Counted from the stretch's first letter, positions 34,517-44,329 are shown. The stretch is 64,000 nt of DNA from Deinococcus ruber (GCF_014648095.1 NZ_BMQL01000020.1:29814-93813); one strand, 5' to 3'. Numbers and translations: made by a program. Notes: generated by a model not told the origin, from the letters alone.

Positions 34517-35347
34517 ATGGCATTATTCCAGCATGATTTCCACCGCCGGCCACAAAAATCCGCTTTTGATGGATGGCTTAATATTATATCTCACCTGAAT
34601 GATCTTTCATCAAATCCAGATGCATATTTTGCCTACCTACGGATCATCGGGAATGGTATTGCAAATAATCACGTGATGGAGAGTCTTGCAGATCCCCATA
34701 TGGAACATATGATGGCTGACTTTTGGACTGACCCTCCACAATTGAGCACGCTCTTTGGGCAGGCACTCGCAGCGAACAAGGATAGCGGAATTCTGCCTGC
34801 TTCAAAATGTGGATTTATACCGAAACCCTATCGCTTAAGGTTCGGATATGACGTTATCATCCCTTGGATGCGCCGTGGAAAGCTGATTGATATCCTAAAA
34901 GAGTATTCCTTTGAAGAAACTCCAATAAAGCCCAGGCAGATGAATGCAGCACATAGTGGTGCCATGCTGCTCGAACCTTTTGGCTGGGTGTTATTGGAGG
35001 ACGGCAATCATACGGCAGAGACTCTTTCTTTGTTGCATCTGGGCGGGCTGAATGTCTCGCAGCGGATTGATATGGCGAAGTTATTAAGTAATTCGCAGAT
35101 TGAAGTCAATAAGGATATTCGAGTTTCCAGCAATCACCTCTTGAATCTTGCAATAAGTCTACCTGGAATAGAGCAACGCGGCAGCATCACGATTGCCGCA
35201 GCGACTGCATGGTGCGCAGCACAGTTTGCTGTGGAACGAGGGCGTAGCTGGAGAGACAGAGAACGACTTGCTGCAGCAGCGTCGTTGGAGCCATTTGGCA
35301 GAGCAGTGCCGGTGCCTGTTCGTGTGCCATATGTCCCGAAAGAGTAA
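34517..35347 (+). CDS. Unrecognised AT-rich gene (276 aa)
   Basis: ATG 34517 follows GGAG at 6 bases. The first 220 codons are clearly more AT-rich than the surroundings, with Ile/Asn/Lys-rich protein, and the last 50 return to local composition (AVPVPVRVPYVPKE). This suggests a transferred gene or a fused end. Visible features are helical: MRRGKLIDILKEYSFEE, a DGNHTAETLSLLHLGG turn and ITIAAATAWCAAQFA. DGNHTA resembles a nucleotide- or metal-site loop but does not identify a family. It may belong to a defence-related DUF family; this could not be confirmed. Confidence 0.7.
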   Translation: MALFQHDFHRRPQKSAFDGWLNIISHLNDLSSNPDAYFAYLRIIGNGIANNHVMESLADPHMEHMMADFWTDPPQLSTLFGQALAANKDSGILPASKCGFIPKPYRLRFGYDVIIPWMRRGKLIDILKEYSFEETPIKPRQMNAAHSGAMLLEPFGWVLLEDGNHTAETLSLLHLGGLNVSQRIDMAKLLSNSQIEVNKDIRVSSNHLLNLAISLPGIEQRGSITIAAATAWCAAQFAVERGRSWRDRERLAAAASLEPFGRAVPVPVRVPYVPKE

Positions 35348-35415
35348 GGCAGCGTGACTGCTTAGCCTATGACCCTTCACTTCCGTGCTGCGCAGAAACG
35401 TTCCCTCGACTCGAC

Positions 35416-36588
35416 TCAACAGACGAGCGGGCGCTCCTCCTCAGGATTCACCACCACCACCAAATTCTGTGGTGCATCGACCCACTTGTATATTGGCCGA
35501 TTCTCAAATTCCCGCAGCGGGATGACCGTGCAGGTCCGCGTCTCGGTGATCTGCAACACGTGCTGGTCAACTCGGTACCATCCCGCGGCGAGTTGTTGCC
35601 GGACGCGCAGTTCCGGGCTTTCCAGAAAGGCGGTCCAGATCGCCTCGAGCGTCGCTTGTAACACTGGACGAGACGCCTCCCACGCGGGCGCGAGCAGCGC
35701 CTGCCGAGGGGTGTAGCGCAGTTGCCCGTGATTCAACCGTGGCAATTCGATCCGTTCCAGCTCCAGGGTCAGTTCGACCAGATCCTCCCTGGCTCGTTGG
35801 CCAAATGACACCGCGTCTGCGAGCGCCACCGGTGCACCCACGACATACTCAGGCGCCTGGTCCACGTCGGACTCGTCCTGCAGTGCGGCCTTCAATTCGC
35901 TGAGAAAGGCCCGAAAGTCCGGCGTTTCGTCACATAAAAACATGATCCTGTCGGGCTTCTGCTGGACATCCAGACTATGTTCCTGCGCGACCCACTGTAG
36001 GGATGCGCGCACCCCTTGCGCCCGCTGCTCGTCCCACACCCCAAACTCTTCAAGTAAATCTTGGTTCGGAAAGAGCGTCAGCGACGGGTATGCTTCTCCG
36101 GCCGCAAGCTGTTCAGGCGTTAAGGACTTGAGCCTCTCTTCGACCTCTCTCTCCGGACTGCCGATCTCCAACCAGCCGTCTGGCGTGCGCGTCAGCACAT
36201 GCAGCCCATCACTGAATCGGGGATCATCAGGAACGCCAACCAAGCGCAGCGCGACGTGACGACCCTGAATCTCCATGTGGACCATCCGCGTATAAAAAGC
36301 CCGCTCCAACAACGCATCGCGGCTCATGCTCCAGTCCTGATCGGCTGGCAGCGTGCAGAGCACCGCATGCAGCTGCGACACGCCCTCGCCGACGTAACAC
36401 TCACCAAACAGATCTTCCAGCAGCAGGTAGGCAGCGTACGACAGTCGACGCTCCGGCTCTCCCCAGGTGATCACGCGGGTCAGCCGTGGCAATGAAGCAT
36501 CATCGGGCAGTTGCAGCACCACGCCGTTGCGCTCCAACATCTTGACGCCCCCAACGATTCGGCCGCTATAGATCACGTCTACGCTCAT
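35416..36588 (-). CDS. Unrecognised protein (390 aa)
   Basis: ATG 36588 (MSVDVIYSGRIVGGVKM) is chosen because a TACGCT -10 lies 8 bases before it; the frame is open to 36687 from TTG. The protein is soluble and acidic. RIVGGVKMLERNGVVLQLPDD is beta-rich, followed by long helices (ERLKSLTPEQLAAGEAYP, REDLVELTLELERIELP). PDRIMFLCDETPDFRAFLSELKAAL could be a Rossmann-like strand and helix. No catalytic motif is recognised. It runs convergently with the AT-rich gene. Confidence 0.7.
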   Translation of the reverse strand: MSVDVIYSGRIVGGVKMLERNGVVLQLPDDASLPRLTRVITWGEPERRLSYAAYLLLEDLFGECYVGEGVSQLHAVLCTLPADQDWSMSRDALLERAFYTRMVHMEIQGRHVALRLVGVPDDPRFSDGLHVLTRTPDGWLEIGSPEREVEERLKSLTPEQLAAGEAYPSLTLFPNQDLLEEFGVWDEQRAQGVRASLQWVAQEHSLDVQQKPDRIMFLCDETPDFRAFLSELKAALQDESDVDQAPEYVVGAPVALADAVSFGQRAREDLVELTLELERIELPRLNHGQLRYTPRQALLAPAWEASRPVLQATLEAIWTAFLESPELRVRQQLAAGWYRVDQHVLQITETRTCTVIPLREFENRPIYKWVDAPQNLVVVVNPEEERPLVC

Positions 36589-36596
36589 TGCAGCTG

Positions 36597-36602
36597 AGCG
36601 TA
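36597..36602 (-). promoter_or_regulatory. -10 element TACGCT, leaderless
   Basis: TACGCT on the minus strand stands 8 bases before the ATG at 36588, matching the leaderless pattern of neighbouring genes. Confidence 0.5.
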
Positions 36603-36847
36603 GCAGACTCGCCACGGTCATACGCGGGGTCACTTCGAGATTCGCGTGCCCTACTACGCTAAGGAATGATGCTACGCTGACGCCCAACGGTCGTGGGCGT
36701 CAGCGCTCCTTCGGCACTCCCGGTGCGCCCTCCGACGTGGATGCGCCGAACCCTCAACAGTATCAATGGCTGAATAGGCGATCTCGTTGATGAATCGCCT
36801 GATAAGCTGGTCAATTGAAGTGGTAAATATCGCCCCCACGACGGTTC

Positions 36848-37300
36848 TTAAGGGTGTGCTTCCAGCCAGTCCCTCAGCAGGGTCCTATATGCGATATCTA
36901 ATAAAGTCGTGGCTTCGTTCAATATTTGTTCGTCGTTATTCACTTGAACATATTGGCTAATGTAGTAACCAGCAGTGGCTATTGTATCCCCTGTACCTTT
37001 ATCTGGTAAGACATACAAGTTGACGTAGATAGCAGCGGCATTACTAAACCGCTCAACACGTATAACAGAATCAAAGAAGAACGTACAATTTCTTGGGTAG
37101 GTTTCTTTCTTGAATCCCAAACTTAGAAAGGCTGAATAAAAGTTATTGGGTATACGTGCTGATTGAGTATTATTTTCAAATAAGACCACTGTTTTATCTA
37201 GAACACATGTCTCTTCGGCCTTCAATGAAGATATATTAACAGCACTCGCCAACCCAAGACAGAAAACGACAGTTAAAAGTAAGTTTCTGAGATTAGGCAC
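36848..37300 (-). CDS. AT-rich secreted protein (150 aa)
   Basis: GTG 37300 lies 6 bases after a TATTCT -10 (minus strand 37312-37307). A signal peptide (LRNLLLTVVFCLGLASAV) precedes a mature domain with two cysteines (TCVLDK, NCTFFF) and mixed alpha/beta character (VERFSNAAAIYVNLYVLPD, then an Asn/Asp/Glu-rich helix). Its base composition is much richer in A and T than most of the window, suggesting a separate origin. A hairpin AGGCGAT-N11-ATCGCCT lies about 50 bases beyond its stop and could end its transcript. The function is unknown. Confidence 0.7.
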   Translation of the reverse strand: MPNLRNLLLTVVFCLGLASAVNISSLKAEETCVLDKTVVLFENNTQSARIPNNFYSAFLSLGFKKETYPRNCTFFFDSVIRVERFSNAAAIYVNLYVLPDKGTGDTIATAGYYISQYVQVNNDEQILNEATTLLDIAYRTLLRDWLEAHP

Positions 37301-37339
37301 AGGGGCAGAATATCACCCTCTCCTCCCTTACCTGATTGC

Positions 37340-37575
37340 ATCTTCTTGAAACACACCCACACCGGCATCTCGCCACTTTCCATACACGGTCGTCGCAATC
37401 AGACAGATACCCGGGTCGATGTTGTGACGCTTCAGAGCAGTAAATCAAGTTTGCCGATGAATTCCCGGTCTGCTGGCAGACCGCTGATGCGGCGATCCGA
37501 ACATGCATTCAGGAAGCGCTTCATGAGCGCTTCGCGGATCACCTGCCAACTCGACACACGGTCGTCGCAATCAGC
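37340..37575 (-). pseudogene. Remnant of an IS4-type transposase gene
   Basis: The minus strand encodes VIREALMKRFLNACSDRRIS and then GLPADREFIG. These match [20 protein letters not shown] and [10 protein letters not shown] of the transposase at 63038. A frameshift then leads to RHNIDPGICLIATTVYG, which fits the continuation. A 19-bp direct repeat (37384-37402 and 37556-37574) bounds most of the fragment, so an internal duplication or deletion event shaped it. It has no function as it stands. Confidence 0.65.
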
Positions 37576-37614
37576 CAATTTGTATATATTTTCAGTCCCC
37601 AACACGTCCTTCGC

Positions 37615-37620
37615 TAACAT
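37615..37620 (+). promoter_or_regulatory. -10 element TAACAT
   Basis: TAACAT stands 7 bases before the ATG at 37628. The spacing supports that ATG over the one at 37619, which overlaps the -10. Confidence 0.5.
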
Positions 37621-37627
37621 GCACCCC

Positions 37628-38689
37628 ATGTACCGCCTTCTTCCGCTCCTTCTCGCCCTCACCCTTGGGAGCATATCCGCCGCCGCACCCGTCACCTTCG
37701 TCAAGGTCTACAGCGACGGCGTCGAACTCCTCCAATGGACCGGCACACAGACAACACTGATTGGCACCTGGCAGCTGGTCTACACCACCGGCACACCACC
37801 CACTCTCCACGTCCAGAACGACACCTTCAGCGGCACACGCACGGGCGCAACCGTCAGCCTGAAATTCACCCACTCACTTCTGGGCAGCACCGAGACACAG
37901 ATTTGGAATGGCACACTTCAAGGCACGACATTGACACTCAATCGGCCTCTGTCACAAGGTGGCCTCGCGTCCATCGTGTTCCAGAAAAGCAGTCCAGATG
38001 CCTACAACGCCGCTGTCGCCCAACTCCGAACAGCCGTACAACGTCAGCAAGACCAAGCACAAGCGGCCGCACAGACGCAGGCACAGCAACAAACACAGAT
38101 CGACGCCCAAACCCGCGCTGTCCGCGACATCAACAATCACGCAGCGGACGCCCTCCAACGCACCCAAGACGTCCTCTCAACCCTCCGAGACGACCAGCGT
38201 GACCTCACCCAGGCCGCCAGGGCCTTCCCAAAAGACCTGGCCAGCCTGCAACACGACCAGCAAACGGTCTTGAAGGATGCTGCCAAGGCAACAGACTGTG
38301 CAGACGTGTCGTCTGTGCAGGGCTATGACATCGACATCATCAGCGGCTACGACCTCGACATCCTGACTGGGTACGACACCGACGTCCTCAACAACGCGCT
38401 CAGCAGCCAGACACAGCATCTCCAGCAGCTCGATCAGCTTGTGAGCGATATCAGCTCAGTCAATCAGGATTTCAGCCGACTCTGGGGCAAGCTATCGCTC
38501 TCAACCGTCGCCTTTTCCGTGACTCAGGCGCAGTTCGATCAGGCCCGGACAGCGCTCAGCACCGCGCGTAAAACCGCTTTACAAACCAGTGACACCGCTA
38601 CCACTGCCAGAACACAGGCACTCCAGCAGGCTCACACCCTCATCACCCAAGCTCAGAACGTCGCTGACGCCCTCACCTGCCAACCCTGA
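37628..38689 (+). CDS. Secreted coiled-coil protein (353 aa)
   Basis: A signal peptide (YRLLPLLLALTLGSISAAA) precedes a beta domain of about 100 residues (VTFVKVYSDGVELLQWTG, DTFSGTRTGATVSLKF). A long Gln/Ala-rich coiled coil follows (QRQQDQAQAAAQTQAQQQTQ and on to about residue 240). A short repeat with aspartates (GYDIDIISGYDLDILTGYD) interrupts it: three near-copies of GYDxDI(L/I)xGYD, possibly metal-binding. A second helical part follows and it ends in CQP. It stands 281 bases before the Mrr/NACHT gene, and a decayed copy of its 3' end stands before the Mrr/TPR/PIN gene, so it seems associated with these genes. The function is unknown. Confidence 0.75.
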   Translation: MYRLLPLLLALTLGSISAAAPVTFVKVYSDGVELLQWTGTQTTLIGTWQLVYTTGTPPTLHVQNDTFSGTRTGATVSLKFTHSLLGSTETQIWNGTLQGTTLTLNRPLSQGGLASIVFQKSSPDAYNAAVAQLRTAVQRQQDQAQAAAQTQAQQQTQIDAQTRAVRDINNHAADALQRTQDVLSTLRDDQRDLTQAARAFPKDLASLQHDQQTVLKDAAKATDCADVSSVQGYDIDIISGYDLDILTGYDTDVLNNALSSQTQHLQQLDQLVSDISSVNQDFSRLWGKLSLSTVAFSVTQAQFDQARTALSTARKTALQTSDTATTARTQALQQAHTLITQAQNVADALTCQP

Positions 38690-38957
38690 TTCGCTCTGCA
38701 TGCTCAGCTCAAGTTCCCACTAAGACGAGCATGCACATTGATTTGGAGCACACGCTGGAAGCTTTAATCTGAAGGCAGCTGTTCCAAGAGCGCGAAGATC
38801 ATACTCCGTACAATCCGATCTTTGAAGATCCAACATCCCATCGCGTTTGCTAGCTCGAGGCTATGCTAAGCCCCACTTCCCACAACTCAGTTCAACACAC
38901 AAACATCGGAGATATTGAATCTGCCATACTTGACCTAAAGGCCACGACGGTTAGGAC

Positions 38958-38963
38958 TATTCT
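38958..38963 (+). promoter_or_regulatory. -10 element TATTCT, leaderless
   Basis: TATTCT is followed by exactly 7 bases and the GTG at 38971. The related gene at 44330 has the same hexamer at the same spacing. The 38690-38957 stretch otherwise shows no gene. Confidence 0.65.
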
Positions 38964-38970
38964 CTAAAAT

Positions 38971-41900
38971 GTGACGCTTTCGAATAGCATACCTGGACTT
39001 GAACCCATTCCTGTCCGCCTCCGGTTGCCCGCGGTTTTTGGATCATTCATCCAACCGCCAGTTACCACTCTTGAGCGGCATCTTCCCTATGAGAGGTTAC
39101 ATTGGGAAGACTTTGAACGCCTCTGCCTGCAATTGGCACGGCAAGATTCTACCCTCGAAGGATGCCGGTTCTACGGGGAACAGGGCAATGACCAGGCAGG
39201 CATTGACCTCTACGCTCGGGAGATCGGGACAGACAGTTACCGGGTATACCAATGCAAGCGAGTCCAGAACTTCGGGCCTGCCGCAATTCGGGCAGCTATT
39301 GATGAGTTCCTTGATCCTGCTACACCGGACCTGCAATGGCATTCCCAAACAAAGTCCTTTGTGCTCTGTACTTCAGAGAGCTTGAGAGGAAAGCAGCGCG
39401 ACGACGAGTATCGCATACAGGAGCAGCGGCTCGCCTCACAAAACATTCAGCTCGTTCGTTGGGATGCCGACGAACTTGACGCTCGCCTCCGAAACACTCC
39501 GGAGTTGGTGTATGACTTCTTCGGCAGAGCCTGGGTAGAAGTATTCTGTGGTTTAGAAGCGATGGATACCTTATTCAACCGCCTCAATTCGATTGATTTT
39601 CAGGCCTTGCGGTCCGAGTTGAGTCGCCTCTATGCTTCGGTCTTTGATCAGCACGATTCTGGTTTAGTCCTGACTGACGTCGTCGGAGGGCCGCTTCCGA
39701 CCCTCAGATCACGGTTCGTAGTACCAGACATTACTCTTCAGGAGGAATTGAGCGCGGTTGAGGTCCAGAACGGTTCAGAACCACATCAAGACCATGAGCA
39801 TGATGATCTCTCGACAACCCCCTCTCGCCACCAGCATCCGCTTCGTCAACCCCAACGAACATCCTTCTCTCCGCAGGTGCAAGAACGGCGACGTTCCGTC
39901 GAAGATTGGCTGACGGGTGAGGATGCGGCGGTCCTACTAGGCGGCCCTGGCTCAGGCAAGAGCACCCTGCTGCGGTACCTGACGCTCGATCTGTTGAGTG
40001 ACGCCCCTACTCTTAAAGTTAGTAGCGGCCGATGGGCCGGGTATCTCCCCATTTGGGTTCCCTTTGCGTATTGGACTCGGTTGATTGCGTCTCGACAGGG
40101 TGGTTCCGTGTCGCTCACCGACGTCATGCAGTCGTGGCTCCATGATTTTGATGCGGAGCGACTCATTGCTCTGGTGACCCAGGCCCTCGATGATCGTCGC
40201 CTGCTACTGATCGTGGACGGCCTTGATGAATATGCACAAGAGAGTTTCGCCGGCCTAGCCCTTGACCGCCTCAGGGTATATACGCAGGAGCGGCAGGTAC
40301 CAGTCGTCCTTTCAAGTCGCCCAAAAGGCTATGAACTCTTCAGGGGGAACCTCGGAGGTTGGCCCGCCGCACAACTGGCCAACCTCTCTCTATTACAACA
40401 GCGGCAGTTGGCACATACCTGGCTCGATCATCAACTTCGACCGACTCTGGGTTCCGACGAGGAAACCATAACCCGGCGTCTGACGACAGAGACAGACGCA
40501 TTCTTCGAAGAGCTGGCTGAATCCTCAGACCTCTCACAACTGGCGGGCGTCCCACTGCTTTTGTGTCTGCTGATCTCTCTACGCCGTACGGAGGTCGTAT
40601 TGCCACGAAGTCGATTCCGAGTCTATGACAGTGTTGTTCAACATCTGTTGGAGGTACATCCAAGACGCCGTCTCCGAGCGGCGTCTGTGGCTGAACCTGA
40701 CCGATCATTTTCTCTTACTGAAACGCTCGAAGCCTATGCTTACTTGGGCTATCATCTTCAATGCCACCATCCCGAAGGCATCATCTCTATCCAAGACGCC
40801 TCCACCGCCCTGATCACGTTCTTTCAGGATACTGAGATTGGTCTGGGGCTGACACGCATAGAAGCCCGCCGAGCCGCTGAGAACATGATCACGGTCGGCG
40901 AAACCAGTGTGGGATTATTGGTTCGCCGATCTCCACATGACCTAGGCTTCTTTCATCGAACCTTGCAAGAATTTCTCGCCTCACGCCACCTTTCTAGGCT
41001 AGAGGACGTTCTGGACATCTTCACCACTCGCCGCGTAGACGCTCAGTGGACGGAGGTATTGCTCGGCACCATGTCGCTGACCCAGTCGGTCAAACAGGTG
41101 CGAGAAATGGTAGAGATTTTTCGTGGCCCTGGAACAACCGTTCGTCAGGAGCACCACCTACAAGCCATTCTGGCTGAAATTGCCTTTGGCGAGTTTAATG
41201 TCCCAACTGCGTTGGCCCTTGAGCTAGCCAAAAGTGCCCTGACGATGATCGAGCAGGAGACTTGGCCACCACAACGGGAGCGGCTGCTGAACTACGCGCT
41301 TAATAGCCTCCAGTCCGCACGGGTTCGGAATCTTGTTCAGGCTCATCTCAAGCGATGGTTTCCAGAACATTTTATGGGCCGCTCATATGTACTTCGCGCC
41401 ATGGGCTCCTGGCCACCGGAAAACGACACCATTTCTCTCTTGCTTCGCGGCCTATATGAGGAGGATCTTTCCAACCGGAAAGCCGCTGCACAAGCACTCG
41501 CTCAATTCGGCAGTCAACTTCCGAACCTACTTGAACAGGTGATTCAGATAGCTAGAGAAGCTCACTCGATTGCGGCTCAGGCCGGCGCTCTGCGGACTTT
41601 GACCCTGTGGCCGGAAACGTTACAGACACCGCAAATTCAAGAAATCCTCCGCCTTCAGGCTTCGTCTCCTAGTATAGAGTTGCGCCTGCTCGCGTATTTT
41701 GGCTTAGCACAACTTGAACAAGTGACGGACGAACACCTAGAAGACGCGCTCACCCTTTTAGGTAACGATTTTGTCATGGATTTCAGAGACCGCGGCCTCC
41801 TCGCCACTGTATTGCTCCGGGGCTGGCCTGGAAATCTACAGGTTCGGGACTATTGTCTCAGTAGGGAGCGTCTTTCAGAAGAACAATGGCGAGTACTGTT

Positions 41901-43863
41901 CGGGGGATTTGCGTCGGATGAGCTGGTAATCCACCGAGTGGTTCAGGAACTCCAGGGGAAAGGGTCTCCTTTTGTTATTTACCATTCCGCAATGGCTGAT
42001 CTACTCGAATCATTCAAAGATGTCCCAGAGATTGTTAAGGCCATTGACAACCGTATCAATCGCGGCAATTATGAACATAACCCACGCGATCTCTATTTCG
42101 CAGCTCTCGTAGGCCGTACCACTGTGGCGAAAGCAGCGCTTATCGGCGGCCTCCGCGAAGGGTTCATCCACTGGGCGGCACAGGGACTTCTCGACGGGTG
42201 GGGAATGGACGACCCAGATGTTAGGTCTCATCTTCTCCCACTCCTCACTTCCAATGTACAGGCAGGAAATGTTGGTTCTTTGATCCCTGAGATTCTCCAA
42301 GATGACGATCGGGCACGGGCGCTGTTGATCGAACTCCTGCAAGACCCAGAGTGCCGCAGAAAAGATTTCGTCATCGCTGGATTAAAAGAAGTTGGCGCAA
42401 AAGACCAGGAAACCGCAATTATCGCTACCGCATTGACGAGTCTGGATACCACAGCTTTCACATTCAGCTACGAACTGACTGACCTTCTGGCACTGTTCCC
42501 CACACAACCACGACTGCTCGAGTACGCCTCAGCCGTCCTCGATGCCGGGGAATGGGCCAGCAGTCAAGTAGCTCTTCACCTCCGAAACAATCCGGCATTC
42601 CGAGACCGAATTCGAACTCTAGCCCTCCCCATGGATATCGGTGCCCGTCTCAACATTGCTACCAAGCTTCGTCAGCGCATTGGAGAGACACAAGAAATGC
42701 TGACACTACTCGAAAAATACCGTACTGAACCGGAAGCGGACGTCCGGTCGCAGTGTATGGTAAGCCTCGCATTACGTTCACGAGCCGAGGGACGTGACCT
42801 TGAGCCGCTCATCACCCAGTTTAGACGTGAACTGCAAGTTAGAGGTATTCAAAACGAATCTACCGTTCAGGGTGCGGTCAGTGCCTTGTTGACTTTAGGC
42901 TCTGTTAACGTTATTAGTGAAGAGTTCAACGAACCCAATGTGCTAAAGGCTCTGTCAGAAAAGACTGGTTATACGCGAGCTAATAGTGTCTTCTTAACTA
43001 CCATCGCACAGCACTGGACTGAATTCAATCAACCTCCAGTCTCAGACGAGACAATACTTAAAGATTACGACATACAAGCCTTGATGGAGTCATTGTGTGA
43101 CTACGCCAGTGATTTTCCCCAAACCACTGCGGCCTTACTTGAAGTGGTGCGCCAAAATTCATCTCTGTGGCCTAATATCTCAGTCCTTCAATTTCTAGCA
43201 CGAACACAGCCAGAAGGTCAGCTTCTCCTTGAAGCCTGTCTTGCCGCCCTCGAAAGTGCCAGGTTTGATCTGATCGTGGTAGCCGCTCGCCTCCTTGGTA
43301 GGCATTTTTCTCACGCAGCTGTCGTAGTGGACCACTTGCTACAAGGACTTGAGGACGCCGATGTGACTGACCTGATTGATAACCAGCATGTCCTCATCAC
43401 TCTGGCAGAGGTTGCGCCAGAACATCCTTGGCTGACTAGAATAAACACGTTACTCCAAGGCAATTACAGAGGTATGAGCTATCCTGCCGCATTTCGACTG
43501 TTTTGTCTGTTTGAGTCACCAGATTTCATTATTCGGGCTATTCAAGGTACATTCAAAGACGGAAGCCGTAACCCTCATATTTTCAGGGAAAGCATTACCC
43601 CACCAATCATTCGCCGTGCCAAGAATGACCCAGAATTTGTAGCAGCCCTCCGAGAATGGCTCAGAGTAAGTGATGATGCATCCGTCCTAGCAACAGTCCC
43701 TCGGTTGTTGCTCTTGGCTGGACAATTTTCTGAGAACGATCGAAATTGGTGTGAGACAGAGATTCAGCGTTCTGGGAAACTGAGCGCAATTGCAATGGTA
43801 GGCGTTGATCTCTTTTTTGGAGGTCCTCGCCCCTTACTTCACAGTCTTCTCGACACAGTTTGA
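38971..43863 (+). CDS. Mrr-like nuclease / NACHT NTPase / HEAT-repeat protein (1630 aa)
   Basis: This is a three-part protein typical of NLR-like bacterial defence. Residues about 36-205: a PD-(D/E)XK nuclease of the Mrr type, with HWEDFERLCLQLA, then GIDLYA (Asp79) and YQCKR (Gln94-x-Lys96). Residues about 315-560: a NACHT/STAND NTPase with Walker A GGPGSGKST (Lys330), Walker B LLLIVDGLDEY (Asp416, Asp419, Glu420), and a winged-helix-like stretch after it. Residues about 700-1600: alpha-helical HEAT-like repeats (RKAAAQALAQFGSQL, IELRLLAYFGLAQLEQV), the usual sensor region. GTG 38971 is supported by the promoter spacing. Family knowledge suggests sensing of a phage product followed by DNA cleavage; the trigger is unknown. 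Confidence 0.85.
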   Translation: MTLSNSIPGLEPIPVRLRLPAVFGSFIQPPVTTLERHLPYERLHWEDFERLCLQLARQDSTLEGCRFYGEQGNDQAGIDLYAREIGTDSYRVYQCKRVQNFGPAAIRAAIDEFLDPATPDLQWHSQTKSFVLCTSESLRGKQRDDEYRIQEQRLASQNIQLVRWDADELDARLRNTPELVYDFFGRAWVEVFCGLEAMDTLFNRLNSIDFQALRSELSRLYASVFDQHDSGLVLTDVVGGPLPTLRSRFVVPDITLQEELSAVEVQNGSEPHQDHEHDDLSTTPSRHQHPLRQPQRTSFSPQVQERRRSVEDWLTGEDAAVLLGGPGSGKSTLLRYLTLDLLSDAPTLKVSSGRWAGYLPIWVPFAYWTRLIASRQGGSVSLTDVMQSWLHDFDAERLIALVTQALDDRRLLLIVDGLDEYAQESFAGLALDRLRVYTQERQVPVVLSSRPKGYELFRGNLGGWPAAQLANLSLLQQRQLAHTWLDHQLRPTLGSDEETITRRLTTETDAFFEELAESSDLSQLAGVPLLLCLLISLRRTEVVLPRSRFRVYDSVVQHLLEVHPRRRLRAASVAEPDRSFSLTETLEAYAYLGYHLQCHHPEGIISIQDASTALITFFQDTEIGLGLTRIEARRAAENMITVGETSVGLLVRRSPHDLGFFHRTLQEFLASRHLSRLEDVLDIFTTRRVDAQWTEVLLGTMSLTQSVKQVREMVEIFRGPGTTVRQEHHLQAILAEIAFGEFNVPTALALELAKSALTMIEQETWPPQRERLLNYALNSLQSARVRNLVQAHLKRWFPEHFMGRSYVLRAMGSWPPENDTISLLLRGLYEEDLSNRKAAAQALAQFGSQLPNLLEQVIQIAREAHSIAAQAGALRTLTLWPETLQTPQIQEILRLQASSPSIELRLLAYFGLAQLEQVTDEHLEDALTLLGNDFVMDFRDRGLLATVLLRGWPGNLQVRDYCLSRERLSEEQWRVLFGGFASDELVIHRVVQELQGKGSPFVIYHSAMADLLESFKDVPEIVKAIDNRINRGNYEHNPRDLYFAALVGRTTVAKAALIGGLREGFIHWAAQGLLDGWGMDDPDVRSHLLPLLTSNVQAGNVGSLIPEILQDDDRARALLIELLQDPECRRKDFVIAGLKEVGAKDQETAIIATALTSLDTTAFTFSYELTDLLALFPTQPRLLEYASAVLDAGEWASSQVALHLRNNPAFRDRIRTLALPMDIGARLNIATKLRQRIGETQEMLTLLEKYRTEPEADVRSQCMVSLALRSRAEGRDLEPLITQFRRELQVRGIQNESTVQGAVSALLTLGSVNVISEEFNEPNVLKALSEKTGYTRANSVFLTTIAQHWTEFNQPPVSDETILKDYDIQALMESLCDYASDFPQTTAALLEVVRQNSSLWPNISVLQFLARTQPEGQLLLEACLAALESARFDLIVVAARLLGRHFSHAAVVVDHLLQGLEDADVTDLIDNQHVLITLAEVAPEHPWLTRINTLLQGNYRGMSYPAAFRLFCLFESPDFIIRAIQGTFKDGSRNPHIFRESITPPIIRRAKNDPEFVAALREWLRVSDDASVLATVPRLLLLAGQFSENDRNWCETEIQRSGKLSAIAMVGVDLFFGGPRPLLHSLLDTV

Positions 43864-43987
43864 GCCCTTGCGGATAGCTCAATGAGATGATGCTTACCAC
43901 ATAAAACCAAGCGACTATCTAAAGAGGCCATGAAACCCTTAGAACCCGCGCCTTTCTAAAAAGCCATCAAAATCCAATAAGTCACAC

Positions 43988-44152
43988 GGGCGCAGTTCAA
44001 TCAGGTTCGGTCAACTGTGGAGACTGCCGGCAGCGCCGCCTCACAAGCCAGTGACCCGCCACCGCTGCCAGCGCGCAAACACTGTAACAAGCCCACACCC
44101 TCATCATTCACGCTCAGAACGTCGCCAACGCTCCTACCTGCCCCATTGATTG
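43988..44152 (+). pseudogene. Decayed copy of the 3' end of the coiled-coil gene
   Basis: About 165 bases here align with 38528-38690, the end of the secreted coiled-coil gene. Matching blocks include GGCGCAGTTCRATCAGG, AGCCAGTGAC against ACCAGTGAC, CACACCCTCATCA and GCTCAGAACGTCGC, ending near an equivalent CCTGCC. Frame and stop are lost. The rest of 43870-44315 holds no gene. It indicates that the coiled-coil gene was once duplicated together with the downstream Mrr-headed gene. Confidence 0.7.
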
Positions 44153-44316
44153 ACCACGAACGTACCTCAAAACGGCGCAAAAAATGACCACAGTCTTCAG
44201 AGAGTTTGATCAGGAACAGTTAGGTACTGCGTTGTTCTGGTGGGAACGCTCTCCAGGACAAACAGCGCATTGACCCTCATCCGCATTCTGCTGTGTACGA
44301 AACGATCATTGGAGAG

Positions 44317-44322
44317 TATTCT
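44317..44322 (+). promoter_or_regulatory. -10 element TATTCT, leaderless
   Basis: TATTCT stands exactly 7 bases before the ATG at 44330, the same hexamer and spacing as for the Mrr/NACHT gene. Confidence 0.65.
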
Positions 44323-44329
44323 CCTGAGA

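Noticed and set aside
36776..36800. AGGCGAT-N11-ATCGCCT as an integron attC site
   Set aside because: Too short, with no core-site pair or integrase; more likely a simple hairpin beyond the AT-rich secreted gene.
37384..37574. The 19-bp direct repeats as phage attachment sites
   Set aside because: They lie inside transposase-derived coding sequence and bound only about 150 bases, with no integrase near.
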